A stretch of DNA of 64,000 nucleotides from Volvox africanus (lineage: Eukaryota > Chlorophyta > Chlorophyceae > Chlamydomonadales > Volvocaceae): contig BSDZ01000019.1 in assembly GCA_030268105.1 (NCBI GenBank), forward strand, positions 2,915,501 through 2,979,500, in the 5' to 3' direction. A model generated the notes under the pieces. That model saw nothing but the letters and a program-made list of their open reading frames with translations, did no database searches and was not told the origin of the DNA. Within the stretch, counting starts at the first letter, position 1; the number at the start of each line of letters is the position of its first letter. Positions 1 through 7,928 of the stretch are shown one piece after another. A program made the translations under genes and the position numbers.

Positions 1-630
1 CGCCCGGACTTGGCATTTGCGATAAGCGTGCTGTCAAGGTATATGGCTAAACCAACGAAGGCAGCCATGGGGATGGCAAAAGGAGTGCTTAGGTATGTCG
101 CTGGCACCCGCCATCTAGGCCTAGTTTTCCGGCGGAGGTCGTCAGAAGTCTTTGATGGTTACTCCGATTCTGATTGGGCCGGGGACATGGATACCCGGCG
201 GTCGACGACGGGGTACGTCTTTAGGGTAAACGGTACGGCAGTGAGCTGGAGCAGTCAACTCCAGCGTACTGTGGCGGCGTCATCAGTAGAGGCGGAGTAC
301 CAGGCCCTTTCGGCTGCAGTCCGCGAAGCGCTGTGGCTGTTGAAGCTGTGCGAGGACTTGGGAGTTGGGGCGTCTCAGATGAGGATCCAGGTGGATTCCC
401 AAGGAGCGATGAACCTGGGCAACAATCCCATCACATCGCCACGTTCCAAGCACATTGATGTGCAGCATCACTTGGTGCGTGAGCGGGTAGCCAGTGGTGA
501 GGTGGCGCTGAAGTACTGCTGTACGGAGAAGATGGTTGCAGACGCCTTGACAAAGGCTCTGCCTGAGGCGAAGTTTACGTGGTGCCGTTGTGAGATGGGC
601 CTAGACGTGGTGGAGACCAAAGGCCGGTAA
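1..630 (+). CDS. Copia C1 polyprotein, C-terminal RNase H part (truncated by window edge)
   Basis: This is the C-terminal end of a Ty1/copia Gag-Pol polyprotein, which in that family degrades the RNA of the RNA-DNA hybrid during reverse transcription. The frame is open from base 1, whose first codons (R-P-D-L) match the end of the RT region of copia C2 further along the window. The RNase H signature DSDWAGD lies at about 168-188, followed by the TGYVF and SSVEAEY blocks and the motif KHIDVQHHLVRE typical of copia. The stop is TAA at 628-630, about 50 bp before the LTR. It is clearly related to C2 but is a distinct family: its LTR differs and its last 20 residues diverge. Upstream domains lie outside the window, so intactness cannot be judged. 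Confidence 0.9.
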   Translation, partial: RPDLAFAISVLSRYMAKPTKAAMGMAKGVLRYVAGTRHLGLVFRRRSSEVFDGYSDSDWAGDMDTRRSTTGYVFRVNGTAVSWSSQLQRTVAASSVEAEYQALSAAVREALWLLKLCEDLGVGASQMRIQVDSQGAMNLGNNPITSPRSKHIDVQHHLVRERVASGEVALKYCCTEKMVADALTKALPEAKFTWCRCEMGLDVVETKGR

Positions 631-670
631 CAGACGTGCAGATACGGCAGTTTGTTTTAACGACGTTTGT

Positions 671-682
671 CCCGAGGGGGTG
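671..682 (+). other. Polypurine tract of copia C1
   Basis: A purine run (core gaggggg) sits directly before the LTR, where plus-strand DNA synthesis is primed in LTR elements. Its place between the RNase H stop codon and the TG of the LTR fits. Confidence 0.65.
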
Positions 683-1035
683 TGTTAAGTTGTGCGGGAC
701 ATAACATCTCTTTTATTGGTGACCATTCTGATGGCACCAGGATATGAACTTTGGTCGCATACCAGCGACCTGTTGGTATGACCCGTGGGTCGGTGACGGG
801 GATTTCGGTACAAGGTTAGGAACCTTGTGGTAGCTGAAGTACAGTTTGCCTTGATATAAATAGGCAAACTGTTCTATAACATTTGCTCTTCCCTAATCGG
901 TCCTTACTTGAATAAGCTCTCTCCTATCCACTCCTTGTAACAGCTGAATCTACCTTAATCGTCCTACTCTGCTGAACGGAGCGGCTTCCCTTCCGCTGTG
1001 CCCGTCAGCATCTACCTTAAGCCGTCCACTCAACA
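683..1035 (+). repeat. 3' LTR of copia C1 (353 bp)
   Basis: The segment begins TGTTAAG and ends CTCAACA, the usual TG..CA ends. The left edge follows the polypurine tract. The right edge is fixed because the next base onward matches the interior of the tandem unit (compare about 31618). The probable target-site duplication is cccct at 1036-1040, but its partner is outside the window. A TATA-like stretch (gatataaata) lies near 852. Confidence 0.85.
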
Positions 1036-1367
1036 CCCCTATTGCCAAATTATATTGATGCATATGTCATCCTGGGGCTCCCACCTATGTTACCTGCTGA
1101 TTATATGATCCCCTTTGTGTTCGAGCACAACCCATTTCACAATCTATGTACAGGTTAGGCTGCCAAAATTGAGCGGATGAAGCGGCAAGTGGGGAATCTG
1201 CTCGCAAAGGGTATGGTTCGGCCCAGCACATCACCATATTCTGCGCTGATATTGTTTGTTGGTAAGAAGGATGGGACGTTGCGCATGTGCATTGATTATA
1301 GGGGCTTGAACGCGACCACAATTAAAAATCGCTACCCTTTGCCGCGCGTCGATGACCTGCTTGATAA
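1036..1367 (+). pseudogene. Decayed gypsy pol fragment (RT N-terminal part) in unit U1a
   Basis: A broken reverse-transcriptase segment related to G2 pol. The blocks [18 protein letters not shown] and [14 protein letters not shown] are readable at about 1258-1365, but the frame before them is broken by stops and indels, and the match ends abruptly after the VDDLLD block. The same fragment with the same breaks occurs in every unit, so it was captured before the units multiplied. It cannot encode a working enzyme. Confidence 0.85.
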
Positions 1368-1430
1368 CATACATTAACATACCACCGTTAACATACATAT
1401 AGGATTTTAGAAATAATAAGCTTATATTTT

Positions 1431-2831
1431 CTATTTAAAAAGAGAAAAACAAATCGACGTATACCACATCAAACCACAAAGCACGCAGCAAATTAAAAGA
1501 ATAGAACGAAATATAAAATTACAACTCACAAAAACGGGAAGACAGGATGAATATTCATTAATGGGCTGTACCTTTTTCGCTGCCGCCTTGCTTGAGTTCG
1601 TAGCATTCCTGCTGGAGTTCCTTGCCTTAGAGGGCTGTGGACTCTTTGCCTACATGAAAAGGAAGTATGTTTGAGGAAAGTAGGAACAATTACATAAAAG
1701 ATAAAAAGGAGAAAACAGGTTAAAGGACATTAATGACCTGTACATCCCTGTACATGCAATCCATAATGTACATCACCCATCCTGCAATAACCTTGCTAAG
1801 CGCGCCTGGAAATTTGCACACCCCAGATGCCATGTACTTGAAGCTCCTCCAGGCTGCCCAAGACTCCTTGTTCCACAGCTTCTTTCATGGCTTCTTCTCA
1901 AACTCATCTACATAAAAATAATGTGAAGACGAACATCAACGCCAGATGCCATGATACACATCATTGTCGAAAGTTTTCGTAATCCCGTACATAGCGTAAG
2001 TGGCATGGCATGTCCTTTGTCGTAAAACAAATCTTTGGCCCGCGTTTACCCCATATTCCCTTTTTCAAAATACATAGAAAGGATTCTTTTATCAAACAAC
2101 CTGATCAAAATATGTTGTAAAAAGTTAATGGATGACAAGTAGCAGTACGAGCTCACAAACCTGGCTTGCAGGCAAGTTCCTCCTTTTGGGTGGCCTTCAC
2201 CTTTTCGTACCTTGCATGTTGGGCATTGTAATTCGTTGCGTATCTACAAAGTACATGGGATGCACCGAATAAAAGTGCTTACTTTTTATACTGTGCATGC
2301 TTCATTCTATTGTTGTCTGTCCCCACTGAAAGTAAGCTAATGATATGGATGGCATGTATGATGACCACAAACAAGATAATCACTAGAAGCATAACAGTAG
2401 GAAAATAAACATGTACTTACTTTTGCCATTTCTTCTTGAAGCAGTCGACCGTAACTCTTGGCTGTAAGTCAGCCACTTGTGCAAAGCCAGCAGCAAAGCA
2501 CTTATCCCAAACGGGCTGCAGATGCGGCACACGTTGAATATCCTTCGCAATGAGGACCCGTGGATTCTTCAGGCTGCTGTCGAGGTTGTACGGCACGTTG
2601 TCACGGACGGCTTTGTTGATGGCGGCCTGCTCATATGACCTGTTCCGCTTTGATGGCTCACCACGATCATGATCCTTTCGTATACTGATTCTGCTTACTT
2701 CAGGGGATACCAATTGAACAGATGGCTGTTTTAGGGATATATGGATAGTTAGTTTCTTCTGAGCCTGGTTCCAAGCCTTCCCCTTAAAATGTGCATGACG
2801 TTTTTTATGCGATGACAAAATAATAACCGTG
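1431..2831 (-). pseudogene. Unit gene copy in U1a, exons missing
   Basis: A copy of the multi-exon unit gene described in full at U2. Readable exons are 2421-2831, 2283-2306, 2161-2243, 2050-2100, a truncated exon from 1917 down to about 1833, and the last exon 1431-1649. The 884-bp deletion removes the rest of the fifth exon and the sixth and seventh. The first four exons keep the frame and their GT/AG borders. The longest exon encodes a basic region followed by a W-rich segment ending FKKKWQK. The copy cannot give the full product. Confidence 0.65.
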
Positions 2832-2948
2832 CTGAAAATTGTGGCGTGAATCCGTTGAAGTATTCATTCCCGTGCAGCGATTGAACTAATCTGCCTTGCA
2901 ATATGTCTGGATTTGGGAAACATTGGGGTCATAGAGTATGTCTCACAC

Positions 2949-2988
2949 ATGGTCAATTTTCATGGTCAATTTTCATGGTCAATTTTCA
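2949..2988. repeat. 13-bp tandem repeat, three copies
   Basis: The 13-mer atggtcaattttc occurs three times in a row here. The same place in U2, U3a and U3b has four copies, one base variant in some, so it is a small variable minisatellite. Confidence 0.9.
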
Positions 2989-3117
2989 CACCTATGCAAA
3001 GCTGCTATGGTGCTTGCCGGAAAAGGCTATATAATTTGGGGGGCCTGCTCGATGTGTAACTGTGGCTCTTGGTGACTTTGTTTGGGTCTCCATCTGGAAA
3101 CATAGTTGCCTGGCTAC

Positions 3118-3189
3118 TGTTGTACCTCTCGTTCGCGTTTGCTCATAAGTATCTGCACGTCTGGAGACTTTCGACACCGATGCGCGAGC
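3118..3189 (-). repeat. G2-A 3' LTR, first piece
   Basis: The outer 72 bp of the G2 LTR, beginning tgttgtacctctcg. It breaks at 3189 where G1 begins and resumes at 10335. The last five bases, cgagc, are the target-site duplication of G1. Confidence 0.93.
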
Positions 3190-3612
3190 TGTTGTATCCT
3201 TAATGCATTTCGGTAATTCATTAAGATATAATAATTATCTGTTTATTATTTTATAATATAATATATTTAATTGTCATATTAACTGTTTCATGTTTCCATC
3301 TGGCATTCGATTTGTGGATTTGGTCTCGGCTGTCGACGACCAATACTAACCGACTTCCTGAAACATCCGAACCTGTCGGTTACTCCATAACCTGTATGGA
3401 ATGGGCCATTTACCGCCTGAATGGTAAATGGTGGAACATCTGGTTCCTGGTTCACTGAATCTCCGGTTGTAGTGGTGACTTCTGAAGGTCACGCCCGGTT
3501 CGAGGCCTTATGGTCTCTCAAGTACGACCTAGTCGGCGGCTCTACTTAATCGGGCTCTGGCACAACAACCGGTATCTTTTCATACCACCCTTCGTGGGTA
3601 CCATATACAACA
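3190..3612 (+). repeat. G1-A 5' LTR (423 bp)
   Basis: Begins tgttgtatcc and ends accatatacaaca. An AT-rich stretch with TATA-like words lies at about 3226-3275 and is the likely core promoter. It matches the 3' LTR at 9912-10334 apart from about three substitutions. Confidence 0.95.
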
Positions 3613-3615
3613 AGC

Positions 3616-3627
3616 TGGTATCGAGAC
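3616..3627 (+). other. G1-A primer-binding site
   Basis: TGGTATCGAGAC lies 3 bp after the LTR. It starts with TGG, the complement of a tRNA 3' CCA end. The identical 12-mer follows the G2 LTR, and the similarity between families drops right after it, so both probably use the same tRNA. I cannot name that tRNA with certainty. Confidence 0.75.
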
Positions 3628-3733
3628 TGTTCCTCCCTGGGACGTCTCGTCAAGTCTTCCGCTGAAATCTTTTCAAGCCTTCTCAAGTCTTTCTGTGGTA
3701 ACTGCTCAAGCCACTCAAGCTGCCCTTTTATAA

Positions 3734-3841
3734 ATGGACATCGACCACAATCTTCCTCCTGCCGACATCCCTCTGGACATGGAGACATTGCCTGAGGAGC
3801 TGAGCGCCGCCATTTTCGCTGCGGCTACCACCGGTCTGTAA
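3734..3841 (+). CDS. Short leader ORF of G1-A (35 aa), related to the one in G2
   Basis: A small ORF between the primer-binding site and gag, from ATG at 3734 to TAA. It is acidic and ends in an alanine-rich tail, AAATTGL then stop. G2 carries a 31-aa ORF at the same place ending AAASGL then stop, although flanking DNA of the two families has diverged. Two readings are possible: a regulatory upstream ORF, or the first exon of a spliced gag, since GTAA lies at the stop in both families. I could not find one splice model that fits both. Confidence 0.45.
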   Translation: MDIDHNLPPADIPLDMETLPEELSAAIFAAATTGL

Positions 3842-4391
3842 TATTCACGAAATTAGTCTAGTGACACTTAGAACCTGCTCTCTGTGAGTTTGGCTGTGCT
3901 TTCTGTTAAAGTCAATCTCTAAGTTAGTCGCGGTCAACGTGGCTCGCGACCTAGACAATTCTGCCTTCTCTGTTAGGTAATATCTTCCTGCAACACTGCT
4001 TTCTATCTAGAACTTGTATTGCAGTTTTGCTGAGGAATCCCTGTAGTTGCGGGTTCGATAGTACCTTCGCATCGAATCCAACGAGGAGTCGACTTCGTGA
4101 ATTCATTTCGGCTTTCACTAATACATATATATCTCTATTACTTGAAAGGTATTGTGTTTGTTCCAACCGCCGTGAGTGCTTCTGCAGTGTCAACACCTCA
4201 GACCCTTCGGAGCGGCACTTCTGCCCAGTCACTCCGATCCATCGCAAATCAACTTCACGCGCGGACTTCAAAATTTTTGAAGTTCATCGAAGGCATCCAA
4301 GCGTTGGGTAGGCCCTGGTCCTTGCCTTTGCTTTGCCTTTCGCCAGAACAGTCACTCGCAGTTCGATCTGTTAGGCTTTCAGGCATACAAT

Positions 4392-5771
4392 ATGCAAGCC
4401 TCGAACTTAGCGAATGCTGTCTCGGCTCTTGCTGCCAACACCTTTCAGTTTGTTGGCCGGATTGCTGCTAATGCTAGCCAAGCGAATAGGTGGGAATGGC
4501 TCTCTAGGTTGACACAGCCACCAAATGCTGCTGTGGCAGGTGGTATCGACCTTCCGAACCAGCCTTCACCTATTCCCAGGCAAGGCGGCACAGCATCCCC
4601 TGAGGCACCTACATCACCTATTTATGCCCCATCCCCTTTTTATGTTCATGGCCCTGCTGTAGTGTCAAACCATTTGACACCTGGTGCCGTGGATATTCCT
4701 GGGATGGCTCCCGCTGCTGCCGCAACAACTTGTGCTGCTGTTGCGGGCACCTCTTCCAGGCCACCTGGGCCTCCTCATACTGGACATGAGGACGAGGTGA
4801 TAAAAATAGCGATCGCAGTGCCTAAGCTGAATATCCCTATGGATGTTAAGCTTTCTGATTTAGGACGAGTTGCTGCGCCTCTAACACGGGCCTTTGTCCG
4901 TAATGTTAGGAACTACTTTGCCACAGCCCGTGGGGGTCAACAGGACTCTACGCGCCGTCTTTTCTTGGCCACTGCCTTTGAAGGCGCGGCAAGATTATGG
5001 CACGATCAATGGACTAACGCAAGGGATTCTTATACATCTGAGGAACTGCTAGAAGCACTGCTTGTCCGTTTTGCACCCCAGGTCCAGTCACGTGACACTG
5101 AGGCACGCCTGAAATTAAATGCTGGCAAATATCGCATGCGCCCTGGAGAAACTGTCTCTGCCTATCAGAGCCGCTTTGAGGCTCTTGTCACGCCCATTGC
5201 GGACCTGTCTGATAGTGAGCGTGTGTTTTGGTTTCAGCAGGGCCTCTCATCCGACCTTAGTGGGGACTGTGCAACTGACCTGTCGGGTAAAACCTTTAAG
5301 TCATATACAGACTTGGTTCAGTTATCCCTGGGAGCTGAACTTAGGTTACTGGCCCGACGGGAATCTGACAAACTGGCCCGTCCCAAAATGAACATGCTGT
5401 CGGTACAGGACATGGCCTGCGACGACCCTGACGAGGAGACCCCGGCGCCCCCGACCAAAAAACCGCGGGCTGCATCCGTTCGTCCAGGCATCACCGGGCA
5501 CGAGGATCAGCCGCGGCAGGTTAAGGGCGCCGGTAAGTCTAAGAGGGGCGGCGGACAGCAGGGGAGGCACTTGGCCCCAAAAGGGGGCCACGTGCAGAAG
5601 AAGGGGCCCAAGCAGAACCTAGCGGAATATTTAACCACATTCAAATGTACTAGACGGGAGTTCCATTTCCGTAAACAACATGGGATGTGCCTCCGTTGCG
5701 GTTCCGACCAACATAGGGTTGACTCCTGCCCAATGCTGGGGGCGGAGAAAAATAAGGGTAAGGACCACTAG
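4392..5771 (+). CDS. gag: G1-A Gag (459 aa)
   Basis: The structural protein that forms the virus-like particle. A retrotransposon Gag (capsid) domain lies at about residues 160-310, with WHDQWTNARDSYTSEELLEALL as the recognisable block. Residues 350-410 are rich in K, R, G and P. One CCHC zinc knuckle, CX2CX4HX4C, lies at about 433-446 and would bind RNA. ATG at 4392 is the first in-frame Met of the long frame. The ORF ends with TAG at 5769-5771 and the same frame stays open into pol, so the stop is probably read through part of the time. Confidence 0.92.
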   Translation: MQASNLANAVSALAANTFQFVGRIAANASQANRWEWLSRLTQPPNAAVAGGIDLPNQPSPIPRQGGTASPEAPTSPIYAPSPFYVHGPAVVSNHLTPGAVDIPGMAPAAAATTCAAVAGTSSRPPGPPHTGHEDEVIKIAIAVPKLNIPMDVKLSDLGRVAAPLTRAFVRNVRNYFATARGGQQDSTRRLFLATAFEGAARLWHDQWTNARDSYTSEELLEALLVRFAPQVQSRDTEARLKLNAGKYRMRPGETVSAYQSRFEALVTPIADLSDSERVFWFQQGLSSDLSGDCATDLSGKTFKSYTDLVQLSLGAELRLLARRESDKLARPKMNMLSVQDMACDDPDEETPAPPTKKPRAASVRPGITGHEDQPRQVKGAGKSKRGGGQQGRHLAPKGGHVQKKGPKQNLAEYLTTFKCTRREFHFRKQHGMCLRCGSDQHRVDSCPMLGAEKNKGKDH

Positions 5772-5810
5772 GAACTTGCCCAGGTTGGTATAGAGGGATC
5801 ACCACCTGGG
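5769..5810 (+). promoter_or_regulatory. Putative UAG readthrough element of G1-A
   Basis: The gag stop UAG is followed by a 7-nt spacer (GAACUUG) and then a stem: CCCAGGU at 5779-5785 pairs perfectly with ACCUGGG at 5804-5810 across an 18-nt loop. Gag and Pol are in the same frame with no other stop between them. G2 has the same spacing, stem and loop length with one pairing-preserving difference. The layout resembles the gag-pol readthrough signal of gammaretroviruses, where a structure starts 8 nt after a UAG. Function is inferred. Confidence 0.7.
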
Positions 5811-7928
5811 GTCTTTGCTGTGGGCCAGATGGTAGCAAAGTGCCGTGCAGTACGGGCTCTTTTGCCCTCTGTTTTAAACCAAGTGGAGCAGGTGATAGGG
5901 AGACGTTTTTCTTTTGATGCACGAACTGTCCGTGCCGGCTTTGATGGCTTTTGTAATCTGTTTGAGCCTCAAGGTCGCCCCCTATCCTCCGCTAACTTGG
6001 GTGGGCATACTATCTTGTTCACTCCCTCTTCACTCTGCGAGCTACAGAAGCAATTAGCTCTCTTTAGGGCATGCAAACGTCAATACCCTGATACCTCAGC
6101 ATGCATCTTGCTGCCTGAGTATGTGTCCCGACGCAACCCTTCTTTTCTGTCGGGAATGCAACGGGTCTTAAGGTTTAATCCAGGGACGGCTCTTTTCCAT
6201 AGCCTTGATATGGCAGGTGAGGTTGTTCAACTCCCTGGAAGCCCATACTCTGTTGACGTCTGGTTTGCTGCTCCTAAATCGGTTCAGGAGGGCTTGCCTG
6301 AGACTGAACCCTGTATTTCAGTTCTCTGCTTGCCTAAAGCTGCTGCCCTGATAGGTGCTGGCGTACCTCTGATCACCGTAAGTACGGCAGGTCGTACGTT
6401 CACCGCCCTAGCCGACTCTGGAGCCAGTGATGATTTCATTTCGGCATCAGTGGTTACGCAGCTTGGCCTGAAACCTAGCCCATGCTCCTGGTCAGAAGTT
6501 ACCCTTGCTGATGGGGGTAAGCAGGCTATCTTGGGGCAGGTTAATCTTCGTCTATCTGCAGGTCCTTTAAGGTTAAATGTCCGCCCATACGTGTTGCCTG
6601 AGCTAACTGACGCTGCCACGTATATCTTGGGTTCTTCCACGCTAGCACAGTATGGGGCTGTCCTTGACTATGAGGCTAATTCTTTGCGCCTGCGCAAGGG
6701 GAATCTAGTCTGCAAGGTACCCTTTACTACTGCCGGACAGCCACCAGATCAGATGACACCTGCGCCTTGCTTTAATTATGCAACCACTGCTATCTGTCAG
6801 CACACTGAACCTGAAGTTGTTGGCAGAAAAGCAGCAGTTCGCATGATTCGCAAGGGGGCCCATGCTTTACTAGTACGGCCCAAGTTGCACCTGAATGCAA
6901 CTTCTATCCCAGCTGATGCCACTGACCCTGAGCTTGAGGCCCTGTTACAGGAATATGCAGATATATTCCAGGAGGTCCCTGGTAAGCCTCCAATGCGGCC
7001 TGTGGATCACACCATACCTTTGGTGCCTGGTGCAGTACCCGTTTCCCGCCCCATGTATCGGCTAAGCCCCTTGGAGCTAGACGAGGTCAAACGACAGGTT
7101 ACTGAGCTGCTGAAAAAAGGTATGATACGGCCAAGCACATCCCCATACTCCGCCCCTATTCTGTTTGTGGGAAAGAAGGATGGGACTCTGAGAATGTGCA
7201 TTGACTATAGGGGGTTAAATGCCGCAACAGTTAAGAACCGTTACCCCCTCCCACGTGTCGATGATCTGCTGGATAAGCTAAAAGATTCTGCATTCTTTAG
7301 CTCTATTGACCTCCAGCTGGGGTATAATCAGATTCGTATAGCAGAATCTGACATCCCTAAAACGGCTTTCCGTACGCCGTCTGGCCATTTTGAATATACC
7401 GTCCTTAGTTTCGGACTGACGAACGCCCCTGCAACGTTCCAAGCCGTCATGGACCGCATCTTCAGGCCATACATCGACAAATTCGTCATCTGTTATCTGG
7501 ACGATATCCTGGTGTTTTCAAAGACCCGTGAGGAGCACATACAACACCTCCGCCTGGTCTTTGAGGTTCTGCGGCGTGAGCAGCTGTATGCTAAGCGTTC
7601 TAAGTGCCACTGGGCACAACCACAGGTGGAGTATCTGGGGCATATAGTGTCTCAGGGTGGCATACAGATGGACCCCCGGAAAACTGCTGTTGTTCGGGAT
7701 TGGCCAGTGCCCTCCAACCTTCAGGAACTGCGCAAGTTTTTGGGCCTGACCAACTACTTTCGTAAGTTCATAGAGCGCTACTCAGTCATTGCTGCACCGC
7801 TAACAAACCTCACATGTAAGGGAGCCTTCTCTTCACCTGAGGCCTGGACCCCCGCATGCCAAGAAGCTTTTGATGCTTTGAAGCGTGCTATCTCTGATGA
7901 TATTATCCTGCACTTCCCTGACTACTGA
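5772..7928 (+). CDS. pol: G1-A Pol, protease and reverse transcriptase part
   Basis: This is the first part of Pol, in frame with gag. The first Met after the UAG is at 5820, but readthrough would add the 16 codons before it. The aspartic protease motif ADSGASDDF lies at about residue 197 counted from 5820. The RT carries [18 protein letters not shown] at about 446-463 and the catalytic YLDD at about 559. The frame ends at TGA 7926-7928 directly after FPDY, where G2 has a serine codon, and the same frame goes on without another stop. RT makes the cDNA and the protease matures the polyprotein. Compared with copy B, Cys replaces Arg near 7815. Confidence 0.92.
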   Translation, partial: ELAQVGIEGSPPGVFAVGQMVAKCRAVRALLPSVLNQVEQVIGRRFSFDARTVRAGFDGFCNLFEPQGRPLSSANLGGHTILFTPSSLCELQKQLALFRACKRQYPDTSACILLPEYVSRRNPSFLSGMQRVLRFNPGTALFHSLDMAGEVVQLPGSPYSVDVWFAAPKSVQEGLPETEPCISVLCLPKAAALIGAGVPLITVSTAGRTFTALADSGASDDFISASVVTQLGLKPSPCSWSEVTLADGGKQAILGQVNLRLSAGPLRLNVRPYVLPELTDAATYILGSSTLAQYGAVLDYEANSLRLRKGNLVCKVPFTTAGQPPDQMTPAPCFNYATTAICQHTEPEVVGRKAAVRMIRKGAHALLVRPKLHLNATSIPADATDPELEALLQEYADIFQEVPGKPPMRPVDHTIPLVPGAVPVSRPMYRLSPLELDEVKRQVTELLKKGMIRPSTSPYSAPILFVGKKDGTLRMCIDYRGLNAATVKNRYPLPRVDDLLDKLKDSAFFSSIDLQLGYNQIRIAESDIPKTAFRTPSGHFEYTVLSFGLTNAPATFQAVMDRIFRPYIDKFVICYLDDILVFSKTREEHIQHLRLVFEVLRREQLYAKRSKCHWAQPQVEYLGHIVSQGGIQMDPRKTAVVRDWPVPSNLQELRKFLGLTNYFRKFIERYSVIAAPLTNLTCKGAFSSPEAWTPACQEAFDALKRAISDDIILHFPDY

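Larger units (their letters stand above)
1036..3117. repeat. Tandem unit copy U1a, partial
   Basis: This is an incomplete copy of the ~4.3-kb unit that tiles the window. Its 5' part is cut by copia C1 and its 3' part ends at a G2 element. Relative to U3a it lacks 884 bp: after 'cacacccc' near 1826 it jumps to the sequence found near 33284 in U3a. That deletion removes part of one exon and two whole exons of the unit gene. Confidence 0.85.

Noticed and set aside
7926..7928. The TGA between RT and RNase H of G1 as a second programmed stop
   Set aside because: It is in both G1 copies, but these descend from one element. G2 has a Ser codon at that place and there is no structure like that at the gag stop. 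A single point mutation is the simpler explanation.
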